Below, piece after piece: positions 1 through 7,566 of a stretch of 12,321 nt of DNA. The position numbers and the translations under genes are program-made. The stretch's first letter is position 1, and every line of letters begins with the position of its first letter. Under the pieces are notes generated by a model. That model was not told where the DNA came from, made no database searches, and worked only from the letters and a program-made list of their open reading frames with translations. Origin of the DNA: an uncultured Candidatus Melainabacteria bacterium (GTDB lineage Bacteria > Cyanobacteriota > Vampirovibrionia > Gastranaerophilales > Gastranaerophilaceae); NCBI GenBank assembly GCA_937895785.1, contig CALBKW010000126.1, positions 1 to 12,321 of the forward strand. Reading direction: 5' to 3'.

Positions 1-3000
1 TGTCATGCCAACAGAATGACGACTTACAGCACCTGCCCCGAAAGCAAATACCAATGGCAATACACCTAAGATAAAAGCAATGTTTGTCATCATAACGGCT
101 CTAAATCTTAATTTCGCCGCTTCCATAGCTGCTGCGATTTCATCACCGCCATTTTTTTCATAAGCATCTTTTGCAAACTCAATAATCAAAATGGCTTGTT
201 TTGTACTTAAACCAATCAACATAATTAAACCAATTTGACAGTACAAATCTAGCGAATATCCTGCTACATATTGAGCAAACAAAGCACCAATCAATGAAAC
301 AGGAGCAATTAACATTACAGCAATTGGTAGAGTCCAACTTTCATAAAGTGCAACCAAGAATAAGTACACGAAAGTTAATGACAATACTAAGATTACAACA
401 ATTTGCCCTGTTGATTCTTGTTCTTGTAGCGAACTACCAGACCAAGCAAAGCCCATATCACGTGGTAATACTTCATCAGAAACTTTTGCCATTTCCTTCA
501 TAGCTTGACCTGAAGAAACACTACCTGCACCATTACCATTGATTGTTACGGCATTATACATATTAAATCTAGTCAAACTATATGGTCCAACAATCGGTTC
601 AAATTTAACCATTGAAGACAATGGAACCATTTTGCCTTCTGTATTTTTAATGAACAATCGCTTCAAATCCGCTTCTTTAGAACGAAAATCAGCATCAGCC
701 TGCAACATTACACGATATACACGACCAAATTTGTTGAAGTCATTTACATAAGTTTGACCATATATAGCTGACATTGTTGTATAAAGTTCGCTAATTGAAA
801 CTTTTTGAGCCATAGCTTGTTCTTCATCTACTTTTACGATAATTTGTGGCAAAGTAGCGGTATATGTTGTAAATACTGAAGTTAAGTTTTTGTTTGAATT
901 TGCGGCAGCAATTAATTTTTGAGCTTGGTCATACAATTCTTGAGGACTTCTATCACCTTTATCAAGCAATTGATATTCAAAACCACCAAAGTTACCCATA
1001 CCAGGGATAGGAGTTGGAGAAAAGGCTACAACTCTTGCGGCTGGATAGTTAGAGAATTGAGCTCTGATTTTTCCGATAATAGCATCCATTTGTTGAGAAG
1101 GTTTGTGTCTTTGACTCCAAGGTTTCAATTGTACAACGATAAACGCTGTATTTTCACCTGAGAAACCAATAATGTTAATTGTTTGACGAACCCCGTCCAT
1201 AACTTTTATTTTATCTTCAATTTGAACAGCAATTTGTTTTGTTCTAACAGTTGAAACACCGTCTGGTAATTGAACTTGAACCATTACGGCACCTTTATCT
1301 TCTGTTGGGATAAAACCTGTAGGGATAACATTACCCATAATAATTGCCATCAAAGTAAGAGCACCCAAAGTTACCATAGTTCTTTTTGGTGATTCAACGA
1401 AATAATGAGCACATTTTAAGTAAGTATCACGGATACCATTAAACCAATTATCAAACTTTTTAATAATTTCTGGTACTTTTTCATCATCATGTTCTTTCAA
1501 TATTGTTGAACATAATGCAGGAGCTAGCGATAACGCTACCAATGTTGACAAGCCCATCGAACAAGCAATACATACGGCAAATTGTTGATACATTCTACCA
1601 TTAACCCCTGGCATAAAACATACAGGAACAAATACCGCCATCAATACCAATGATGTTGCAATTACAGGACTTGTAACCTCGTACATTGTAATAATTGTAG
1701 CTTCTCGAGGATTTTTACCAGCCTGAATATGTCGCTGTGCATTTTCAAGTACTACAATCGCATCGTCTACTACCAGACCTACAGCAAGTACCAAACCAAA
1801 CAGCATTAACAGGTTGATTGAAAATCCTAGCATCGCTACGAAAATAAACACACCAATCAATGATACAGGAATCGCACATAATGGAATAAACGCAGCACGT
1901 TTTGAACCTAAGAAAAAGTATGTAACCAAAGCTACAAGTAAAATAGCCAAACCAATTGCGTTTTCTACCTCTTTAATAGATTCTTGCACGAATTCTGTTT
2001 CATCGTGTTCAATATGATATTCTAAACCTTTAGGGAAGCCTTTGCTTAATTCTTCCATACGTTTAGCACATTTCTTTGCCAAATCAATTGAGTTTGCTTC
2101 TGGTAACTGTCTAATTACGATAAGTGATGAACGTTTACCACCGATAAATGAATCACCCCAATAAGATTCAGCACCTAATTCAACTCTTGCAATATCTTTT
2201 AATTTTACATTTGAACCATCTGGATTTGAATAAACTACAATGTTTTCAAATTCACTTGCCGAAGATAAACGACCTTTTGTTCTCAAGGTAAATTTAACGT
2301 CATGTGCATCTTTTAAAGGTTCTGCACCTAAATCCCCAACAGCAACTTGAGTATTTTGTGCAATAATTGCATTTTTAACTTCTGTTGCCGAAATTTTATA
2401 GTTAGCCATTTTTACTGGGTCTAACCATATACGCATTGAATATTCAGCAGCACCATATACGTTAACACTTGATACTCCCTTAATACGAGCTAATTCATCT
2501 TTAATATAAATAGATGCATAGTTTGTAATATATAATGTATCAAACGCATTTGTTGGAGAGTTTACAGCAATCATCAAGATACCAGGACCACCAGTTCTCT
2601 TTCGAACAGTTAAACCATAGTTTCTTACATCACTTGGTAAACGAGGTGTAACTAGTTGCAAACGGTTATTAACGTTAATTACCGCCATGTCAGGGTCTGT
2701 ACCTACTTCAAAGAATACACTTAATTCATAAGAACCGTTTTGAGAAGTTGAAGTCATATAAATCATATCTTCAACACCATTCAATTGTGCTTCAATCGGA
2801 GCAGCAATAGTATCTCTAACTACGTCCGCACTTGCACCAGTATACGTAGCACTAACTACAACTTGCGGTGGTGTAATTGACGGATAATCTTCTAGTGGCA
2901 ATCCGCACATCATAATTAAACCAGCCAAAACGATTGCAAGAGAGATTACAATCGCAAATTTTGGTCTTCTAATGAATAAGTTAATATCTTTTTCGTTATA

Positions 3001-3009
3001 TTCTGCCAT
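1..3009 (-). CDS. RND-family multidrug efflux transporter (AcrB/MexB type), C-terminus cut by window
   Basis: Inner-membrane, proton-driven pump subunit of a tripartite efflux system, of the hydrophobe/amphiphile (HAE1) type. My reading gives 1003 codons without a stop from ATG at 3009 to base 1; AcrB has 1049 residues, so roughly the last 45 are missing. The N-terminus (MAEYNEKDINLFIRRPKFAI) runs into the first membrane helix, as in AcrB. The proton-relay pair is present as D415-D416 in GLVVDDAIVVLEN (AcrB D407/D408), and the relay lysine as K937 in GLSTKQAILIIEFAK (AcrB K940). Both large periplasmic loops and two membrane-helix clusters are present, so the pump looks functional. It starts 10 bp after the adaptor stop, with a modest AGGT ribosome site, so the two are surely co-transcribed. 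Substrates cannot be read from sequence. No outer-membrane channel gene is visible; it may lie beyond base 1 or elsewhere. Confidence 0.96.
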   Translation of the reverse strand, partial: MAEYNEKDINLFIRRPKFAIVISLAIVLAGLIMMCGLPLEDYPSITPPQVVVSATYTGASADVVRDTIAAPIEAQLNGVEDMIYMTSTSQNGSYELSVFFEVGTDPDMAVINVNNRLQLVTPRLPSDVRNYGLTVRKRTGGPGILMIAVNSPTNAFDTLYITNYASIYIKDELARIKGVSSVNVYGAAEYSMRIWLDPVKMANYKISATEVKNAIIAQNTQVAVGDLGAEPLKDAHDVKFTLRTKGRLSSASEFENIVVYSNPDGSNVKLKDIARVELGAESYWGDSFIGGKRSSLIVIRQLPEANSIDLAKKCAKRMEELSKGFPKGLEYHIEHDETEFVQESIKEVENAIGLAILLVALVTYFFLGSKRAAFIPLCAIPVSLIGVFIFVAMLGFSINLLMLFGLVLAVGLVVDDAIVVLENAQRHIQAGKNPREATIITMYEVTSPVIATSLVLMAVFVPVCFMPGVNGRMYQQFAVCIACSMGLSTLVALSLAPALCSTILKEHDDEKVPEIIKKFDNWFNGIRDTYLKCAHYFVESPKRTMVTLGALTLMAIIMGNVIPTGFIPTEDKGAVMVQVQLPDGVSTVRTKQIAVQIEDKIKVMDGVRQTINIIGFSGENTAFIVVQLKPWSQRHKPSQQMDAIIGKIRAQFSNYPAARVVAFSPTPIPGMGNFGGFEYQLLDKGDRSPQELYDQAQKLIAAANSNKNLTSVFTTYTATLPQIIVKVDEEQAMAQKVSISELYTTMSAIYGQTYVNDFNKFGRVYRVMLQADADFRSKEADLKRLFIKNTEGKMVPLSSMVKFEPIVGPYSLTRFNMYNAVTINGNGAGSVSSGQAMKEMAKVSDEVLPRDMGFAWSGSSLQEQESTGQIVVILVLSLTFVYLFLVALYESWTLPIAVMLIAPVSLIGALFAQYVAGYSLDLYCQIGLIMLIGLSTKQAILIIEFAKDAYEKNGGDEIAAAMEAAKLRFRAVMMTNIAFILGVLPLVFAFGAGAVSRHSVGMT

Positions 3010-3019
3010 TTTATATTAC

Positions 3020-4210
3020 CTAATTATTACTTTTTAGAGTCACTTTCTTTTTTGCATTTGTAGAAGATGCATCAATTGCTTTAATTTCTTCTGGAGTTAA
3101 TTCTCTAACTGGTCTTGAAGGAATTACACCTTGAATACCCAATACAACAACTTTGTCACCAGCTTTTAAACCAGATTTAACAACCCAATCTTTGCCATCT
3201 TGACCAAAAGTTTCGATTTGTTGTATTTGAGGAAGTCCTTTTTCATCAATTTTATATACATATTTGTATTGAGGATTTTCCAAAACTGCAATTTGAGGAA
3301 CAACAGGTACATTTTCTTTTTCTTTTGAATAGATATAAACCGTAGCGTAGTTACCGTTTATCAACAAACCTTTAGGATTAGGGAATGTCGCACGCATCAA
3401 GATAGAACCAGTTGTTGGATCTACATTGTTGTCATGGAAGTTTTGAATACCACTAAATTCATATTTAGAACCAGTTGAAAAATACAAATCAACATTACGA
3501 TTTACAGAAGCTGTTTTATCTACTCTTAATAATTCAGTGTAGTTTTTAGCATCAAGTGGGAAGGTTACGTAAATAGGATCAACACTATTTAAAGTTGTTA
3601 ATGCACCACTTTGGGCTGTTACATAGTTACCTACAGTAACTTTAATCATACCAACTTGACCATCAACAGGAGCTTTAACCTTTGTATAAGACAAGTTTCT
3701 TAATGCATCTTGATATGCACTTCTATACATAGAAACTTGAGCCTTATAAGAATCACGTTGTGCCAAAACCTCATCATATTTAGCTTTAGCAATATAATCC
3801 TGTTTTACAAGTTCCTTTGCACGAGTTAATTGTTTTTCGTAAAAAACTAATTGAGCTTGAGCATTGTCTAAATTAGCTTTTGCTTTATTTGCAGCCAATT
3901 GATATTCTTGAGGTTCAATTTCAAATAAAACTTGTCCTTTTTTAACTACATCGCCTTCTTTAAAGTAAGATTTTGTTAAATAACCACTTACCCTAGCAAC
4001 GATATCAATTCTTGAAACTGATTGTATTCTACCAGGAGCTTCGAATTTTTTGATAACATTACGAGTTTCAATAGCTTGAATTGTAACGCCAGGAGCTCCT
4101 GCCATTTTCATTCTTTTAGCTGCTTGAAAACCTTGGAATTGGTAAGCAAAAAATCTTAATAATACCGCTGCTACCGCAATTGATAGCGTTATAATAATCA
4201 CCTTTTTCAT
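3020..4210 (-). CDS. Periplasmic adaptor (membrane fusion protein) of the RND efflux pump
   Basis: AcrA/MexA-like adaptor that would link the RND pump to an outer-membrane channel. In its 396 residues I see: an N-terminal membrane segment (about 4-24) with no lipobox cysteine, so it is probably anchored by an uncleaved helix rather than a lipid; first lipoyl half (about 65-100, with VSGYLTKSYFKEGDVVKKG); an alpha-helical hairpin rich in Ala, Gln and Lys (about 100-170); second lipoyl half (about 172-205, with VKAPVDGQVG); a beta-barrel domain (about 210-295); and a membrane-proximal domain (about 300-375). The tail is Lys/Ser/Asn-rich. Length is normal for the family. It is the first gene of the operon, with a GGGG ribosome site about 8 nt before ATG. 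No regulator gene is adjacent, so control is unknown. Confidence 0.95.
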   Translation of the reverse strand: MKKVIIITLSIAVAAVLLRFFAYQFQGFQAAKRMKMAGAPGVTIQAIETRNVIKKFEAPGRIQSVSRIDIVARVSGYLTKSYFKEGDVVKKGQVLFEIEPQEYQLAANKAKANLDNAQAQLVFYEKQLTRAKELVKQDYIAKAKYDEVLAQRDSYKAQVSMYRSAYQDALRNLSYTKVKAPVDGQVGMIKVTVGNYVTAQSGALTTLNSVDPIYVTFPLDAKNYTELLRVDKTASVNRNVDLYFSTGSKYEFSGIQNFHDNNVDPTTGSILMRATFPNPKGLLINGNYATVYIYSKEKENVPVVPQIAVLENPQYKYVYKIDEKGLPQIQQIETFGQDGKDWVVKSGLKAGDKVVVLGIQGVIPSRPVRELTPEEIKAIDASSTNAKKKVTLKSNN

Positions 4211-4251
4211 ATATATATCCCCAAGTATAGTTATAAAATACCCTATTATTC

Positions 4252-4260
4252 TTTATAGCA
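4252..4260 (-). promoter_or_regulatory. Possible extended -10 promoter for the efflux operon
   Basis: On the minus strand, TGC directly precedes TATAAA (4257 down to 4252), which fits an extended -10 element. At 17 bp spacing there is only a poor -35 match. It lies about 40 bp upstream of the adaptor start and downstream of the clpC terminator, where the efflux operon needs a promoter. No clear operator palindrome was seen here. A second possible -10, TATACT, lies nearer the gene. Confidence 0.4.
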
Positions 4261-4319
4261 CATAAAGATAAGCATAAACCATGCCTTTTTAAAATTCTTA
4301 TTATCTCTTAATATTATAT

Positions 4320-4363
4320 ATAATAAGGCGGCGGACATTTTTGAATGTCAGCCGCCTTATTAT
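4320..4363 (-). terminator. Intrinsic terminator after clpC
   Basis: A 13-bp outer stem (4320-4332 with 4351-4363, GC-rich core AAGGCGGC/GCCGCCTT), one mismatch, then a 6-bp inner stem (4334-4339 with 4344-4349) closed by a 4-nt loop. On the minus strand it is followed by a U/A-rich tract (TTATTATATATAATATT), not a pure T run. It starts 15 bp after the clpC stop and insulates clpC from the efflux operon. The plus-strand flank is also T-rich, so it could stop transcription both ways. Confidence 0.8.
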
Positions 4364-4378
4364 TTTAGATTTTATAAA

Positions 4379-6880
4379 TTATTCTTCTGTAGCTGTTGCT
4401 TTTTCTTCTTCTTTTTCAACTTTTGGTTCATCACCTTTTTTAGAGAAGAACATTTTACCATCTTTCATGTCTAAGACGATTGTATCACCTTCATGGTATT
4501 TACCAGATAAGATTTCTTCAGCTAAAGTATCTTCTACTTTACGTTGAATTAATCTTCTCAATGGTCTAGCACCATAAGCTTCATTATAACCGTCAGTTGC
4601 TAAGAAGTCTTTAACATCATCAGTAACTTCCATTGTCAATCCACGTTCATCAAGACGTTTGAACAGGTCTTTCATCATCAAATCAACGATTTGTCTGATT
4701 TCTTCCTTGCTCAAGTGAGCAAATACGATAATGTCATCAATACGGTTAATAAATTCAGGTCTGAAAGCTTTTTTCATTTCTTCATTTACTGTATCTTTTA
4801 ATTTTTCGTATTTATCTTTCTTTTCATCGTCAGCAGTAACGAAACCAAGTTTTGATTGAGTTGCAATCATACTTGCACCAACGTTAGAGGTCATGATGAT
4901 AATTGTATTTTTGAAGTTTACATGTCTGCCCTTAGAGTCAGTCAAGCGACCATCGTCTAAAATTTGTAACATGATGTTGAATACATCTGGGTGAGCCTTT
5001 TCAATTTCATCAAAAAGAATTACAGAATAAGGTTTCTTTCTGATTGTTTCAGTCAAGCTACCACCATCATCGTAACCTACATATCCTGGAGGTGAACCGA
5101 TTAATTTAGATGTAGAGTGTTTTTCCATGAATTCAGACATGTCAACTCTGACCATATTATCTTCAGAGCCGAACACTGCTTCTGATAAAGCTTTTGCAAG
5201 TTCTGTTTTACCAACACCAGTTGGACCACAGAAGATAAAGCTACCTATTGGTCTATTTGGCGATTTCAAACCAACTCTTGCACGTCTGATTGCTTTAGAG
5301 ATAGCAACGATTGCATCGTTTTGACCAATTACACGCTCGTGTAAAACTTTTTCCAAGTTCAACAATCTGTCACTTTCGCTTTCTGTCAATTTAGTAACAG
5401 GAACACCTGTCATCATACCGATAACTTCTGCAACATTTTCTTCTGTAACAACAGGTTTGTTTGCATCGTGTTCATTACGCCATTTTTCAGAAACTTCTCT
5501 GATTTTTTCTTTCATATTAGCTTCATCATCGCGAAGTTGAGAAGCTTTTTCAAATTCTTGATTTCTAATAGCTTCTTCTTTTTCCTTGATAATGCTTCTA
5601 AGTTCTTTATCTAATTCTTTACCTTCTGGTGACAATGAGCTAACTTTTAGACGAACTTTTGAACAAGCTTCATCTAAAACGTCAATTGCTTTATCTGGTA
5701 AGAATCTGTCTGTGATGTATTTGCTTGATAATTTAACAGATGAAACGATTGCATCATCAGAAATGATTAATCTGTGGTGTTCTTCATATTTTGGTTTAAT
5801 ACCACGGATAATTTCAATAGAATCATCAATTGAAGGTTCTTCAATTAAAACTGATTGGAATCTTCTTTCTAATGCTGTATCTTTTTCAATGTGTTTTCTA
5901 TATTCATCAAGAGTTGTAGCACCGATAACTTGGATTTCACCTCTTGATAAAGCAGGTTTTAAGATGTTTGCTGCGTCAATTGCACCTTCGGCAGCACCAG
6001 CACCGATTAATGTATGCATTTCGTCGATAACTAGAATAATGTTACCAGCTTGACGGATTTCGTCCATGATTTTCTTTAAACGTTCTTCAAACTCACCACG
6101 GTATTTTGTACCCGCGATTAAAAGTCCCATATCTAATTGAATAACTTTTTTACCATCTAAAATATCTGGAACTTCTGAATTTACAATACGTAAAGCTAAA
6201 CCTTCAACAACGGCCGTTTTACCAACACCAGGCTCGCCTAAAAGAACAGGGTTGTTTTTTGTACGGCGTGCAAGAATTTGAATTACACGTTCAATTTCTT
6301 TTTCACGACCAATAACAGGGTCAAGTCTAAGTTCTGATGCAGCTAATGTTAAATCAGTACCAAATTCATCAAGACTTGGTGTTTTTGCTTTTGTAGTTGA
6401 AGAAGTTGAACTTGAAGACGCGCCTGATGAAACAGTTTGAGGTTTTGATTCGCCAAGAATTTTAACAACATTGCTTCTAATTTTATTCAAGTCAACGCCT
6501 AAATTTTCTAATACTCGAGCTGCAACACCTTCGCTTTCACGGATTAACCCTAAAAGCAAGTGTTCCGTTCCGATGTAGTTGTGACCAAGTTGTCTTGCTT
6601 CATCCCATGACAATTCTAAAACTCTTTTTGCTCTAGGTGTGAATGGAATTTCTACAGCAACAAAACCTGTACCTCTACCAATAATTTTTTCAACTTCTGC
6701 ACGGGCATCTTTAAGATTTACGCCCATTGATTTTAATGTTTTTGCGGCAACGCCAGTACCTTCGCCAATAAGACCAAGTAAAACTTGTTCTGTACCAACA
6801 AAGTTATGACCTAAACGTCTTGCTTCTTCTTGAGCAAGCATTATAACTTTTATTGCCTTTTCTGTAAAACGTTCGAACAT
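4379..6880 (-). CDS. clpC: ClpC-type AAA+ ATP-dependent protease unfoldase subunit
   Basis: Class I Hsp100 unfoldase that feeds substrates to ClpP in the cytoplasm for protein quality control and regulated proteolysis. In 833 residues: two N-domain repeats (1-75 and 76-146), which bind adaptors and substrates; a Ser/Thr-rich linker (about 147-168); first AAA+ module with Walker A GEPGVGKT (215-222), Walker B IDE (285-287) and the ALERRFQ sensor/arginine region (336-342); a middle domain with a UVR-like FEKASQLRDDE segment (about 443-453); second AAA+ module with Walker A GPTGVGKT (552-559), Walker B FDE (623-625), and sensor 2 GARPLRR (770-776). LGF at 678-680 matches the ClpP-docking (I/V/L)GF loop, arguing for ClpC rather than ClpB. 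The tail is acidic (Glu-rich). All catalytic motifs look intact. Ribosome site AGAGGAAAC lies just before ATG. It appears monocistronic; no clpP or adaptor gene is nearby. Confidence 0.98.
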   Translation of the reverse strand: MFERFTEKAIKVIMLAQEEARRLGHNFVGTEQVLLGLIGEGTGVAAKTLKSMGVNLKDARAEVEKIIGRGTGFVAVEIPFTPRAKRVLELSWDEARQLGHNYIGTEHLLLGLIRESEGVAARVLENLGVDLNKIRSNVVKILGESKPQTVSSGASSSSTSSTTKAKTPSLDEFGTDLTLAASELRLDPVIGREKEIERVIQILARRTKNNPVLLGEPGVGKTAVVEGLALRIVNSEVPDILDGKKVIQLDMGLLIAGTKYRGEFEERLKKIMDEIRQAGNIILVIDEMHTLIGAGAAEGAIDAANILKPALSRGEIQVIGATTLDEYRKHIEKDTALERRFQSVLIEEPSIDDSIEIIRGIKPKYEEHHRLIISDDAIVSSVKLSSKYITDRFLPDKAIDVLDEACSKVRLKVSSLSPEGKELDKELRSIIKEKEEAIRNQEFEKASQLRDDEANMKEKIREVSEKWRNEHDANKPVVTEENVAEVIGMMTGVPVTKLTESESDRLLNLEKVLHERVIGQNDAIVAISKAIRRARVGLKSPNRPIGSFIFCGPTGVGKTELAKALSEAVFGSEDNMVRVDMSEFMEKHSTSKLIGSPPGYVGYDDGGSLTETIRKKPYSVILFDEIEKAHPDVFNIMLQILDDGRLTDSKGRHVNFKNTIIIMTSNVGASMIATQSKLGFVTADDEKKDKYEKLKDTVNEEMKKAFRPEFINRIDDIIVFAHLSKEEIRQIVDLMMKDLFKRLDERGLTMEVTDDVKDFLATDGYNEAYGARPLRRLIQRKVEDTLAEEILSGKYHEGDTIVLDMKDGKMFFSKKGDEPKVEKEEEKATATEE

Positions 6881-6909
6881 ATTTTGTTTCCTCTTAATTT
6901 CCTACCCTA

Positions 6910-6938
6910 ATCTTATCCGAAATATAAAAAAGTTTCAA
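6910..6938 (-). promoter_or_regulatory. Sigma70-type promoter of clpC
   Basis: On the minus strand, TTGAAA (6938-6933), a 17-bp spacer, then TAAGAT (6915-6910). Transcription would start near 6903, giving a leader of about 22 nt that holds the AGAGGAAAC ribosome site. I found no direct-repeat operator of the CtsR kind. The promoter is back to back with the tRNA-Glu promoter: the two -35 boxes are 28 bp apart. Confidence 0.65.
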
Positions 6939-6966
6939 GTAATTTAATTTTTTTTTAATTAAAGTG

Positions 6967-6995
6967 TTGACAAATTTTTTTTCTTAGTTTATATT
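6967..6995 (+). promoter_or_regulatory. Near-consensus sigma70 promoter for tRNA-Glu
   Basis: A perfect -35 TTGACA (6967-6972), an exact 17-bp spacer, and -10 TATATT (6990-6995). The start would be near 7002, leaving a leader of about 12 nt before the mature tRNA at 7014. This is the best promoter in the window, as expected for a stable RNA gene. Confidence 0.85.
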
Positions 6996-7013
6996 AGTAA
7001 TACAGTCAGTCAG

Positions 7014-7089
7014 GCTCCCATCGTCTAGAGGCCTAGGACACTTCCCTTTCACGGAGGCGACGGCGATTCGAATTCGCCTGGGAGTACCA
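7014..7089 (+). tRNA. trnE: tRNA-Glu (anticodon UUC), CCA encoded
   Basis: A complete 76-nt cloverleaf. The acceptor stem GCTCCCA (7014-7020) pairs with TGGGAGT (7079-7085), ending in a G1-U72 wobble. The anticodon stem CTTCC/GGAGG (7041-7045/7053-7057) encloses CTTTCAC, with anticodon TTC at 7048-7050. The T arm is GGCGA-TTCGAAT-TCGCC (7062-7078). Discriminator A7086 is followed by encoded CCA (7087-7089). The D arm and anticodon loop follow the pattern of cyanobacterial and plastid tRNA-Glu, which in those lineages also supplies glutamyl-tRNA for tetrapyrrole synthesis; that second role is not shown here. It is a stand-alone unit with its own promoter and terminator. Confidence 0.97.
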
Positions 7090-7092
7090 TTT

Positions 7093-7120
7093 AAAAAGCC
7101 ACTCAATGAGTGGCTTTTTT
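7093..7120 (+). terminator. Intrinsic terminator of the tRNA-Glu unit
   Basis: GCCACTC (7098-7104) pairs with GAGTGGC (7108-7114) around a 3-nt loop, flanked by AAAAA before and a run of six T after (7115-7120). It begins 4 nt past the encoded CCA, so the precursor has a very short 3' trailer. The A/T flanks could also let it work on the minus strand. Confidence 0.9.
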
Positions 7121-7130
7121 ATTTCATTTT

Positions 7131-7210
7131 GTACTTTAACGAGTAAACTGATTATGTACTGTAATTTAACGAGTAAATTGGTTGTACTTTAACGAGTAAA
7201 TTGGTTATAA
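7131..7210. repeat. Three tandem degenerate repeats around TTTAACGAGTAAA
   Basis: Three adjoining copies of a unit close to GTACTTTAACGAGTAAATTG: 7131-7155, 7156-7183 (with a small insertion) and 7184-7210. TTTAACGAGTAAA is identical in all three. The core GAG starts at 7141, 7171 and 7194, so spacing is 30 then 23 bp. The core is partly dyadic (TTTA-N5-TAAA). A fourth, diverged copy is at 7390-7409 (AACGGATAAAGTGATTACGT, 16 of 20 bases shared with the first copy). They follow the tRNA terminator and hold in-frame stops, so they are not coding. Function unknown: an operator or iteron-like array, or remains of a dispersed repeat. Confidence 0.75.
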
Positions 7211-7286
7211 CGGAAAGTGTGGTATTTTTGTGAAACGAGGCTGTACGAGCGAGTTTTAGAGGTCGGAAAAAACCATACTATCCGTT
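7209..7286. repeat. Long imperfect inverted repeat in the clpC-aroA intergenic region
   Basis: The arm at 7209-7229 (begins AACGGAAAGTGTGG) pairs with 7266-7286 (ends CCATACTATCCGTT). About 17 of 21 positions pair, with one further G-U. The arms enclose about 36 nt. The left arm overlaps the end of the third tandem repeat. Inside lies GGCTGT-N8-GTTTTAGAG (7239-7261), which returns without the 8-nt insert at 7361-7375. No T run follows, so this is not a simple terminator. It could fold as RNA or be part of a small repeat element. Confidence 0.55.
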
Positions 7287-7426
7287 TTCAAAGTACTCCA
7301 AATGTCTCATTTTGTACTCATGCCTCGGCAACGTTTCTCATGGTTTCAAACATAGACTATGGCTGTGTTTTAGAGTTTGTTTACCTTTGAACGGATAAAG
7401 TGATTACGTTCGGCAATGAGACATTT
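7279..7426. repeat. Interlocking inverted repeats, gene-free stretch before aroA
   Basis: Two further inverted pairs interleave. TATCCGTTTTCAAAG (7279-7293) pairs with CTTTGAACGGATA (7385-7397) apart from a 2-nt bulge, and AAATGTCTCATT (7300-7311) pairs perfectly over 12 bp with AATGAGACATTT (7415-7426). The two stems cross, so they can form only one at a time or as a pseudoknot, and the first arm also competes with the hairpin at 7209-7286. I see no open reading frame with a ribosome site here. The whole 7121-7566 stretch lacks genes and is dominated by these repeats. Confidence 0.55.
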
Positions 7427-7478
7427 AATATTTGAGTCCGAAAGAATGCCGAAAAATTAGGATAAAATTTTTTTCAAA

Positions 7479-7558
7479 TTTCCAAAGTCATGGAAAGTTT
7501 TGATTGATTCAAAACTGACACAAAGGTCTGAATTAGTGTTCCAATTCTTCTAATTCAG
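7479..7558 (-). terminator. Tandem hairpins downstream of aroA, possible transcription end
   Basis: Three perfect small stems in a row: CTGAATTAG/CTAATTCAG (7528-7536/7550-7558, 13-nt loop), AGTTTTGA/TCAAAACT (7496-7503/7509-7516, 5-nt loop) and TTTCCA/TGGAAA (7479-7484/7491-7496; it shares base 7496 with the second). The first lies 9 bp beyond the aroA stop. None is GC-rich, and none has a clear T run on the minus strand, so they may act as 3'-end stabilisers or weak terminators. Confidence 0.35.
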
Positions 7559-7566
7559 AGTTATTC

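Noticed and set aside
5586..6053. 155-residue open frame antisense to clpC
   Set aside because: Serine-rich, no family resemblance and no ribosome site; it mirrors the strongly conserved clpC coding frame.
7239..7375. Two GTTTTAGAG motifs resembling the start of some CRISPR repeats
   Set aside because: Only two short copies with no regular spacers, no longer shared repeat and no cas genes.
7014..7566. tRNA-Glu as an integration site for a mobile element
   Set aside because: No integrase, no duplicated tRNA 3' end in the following sequence and no phage-like genes; the intact terminator follows directly.
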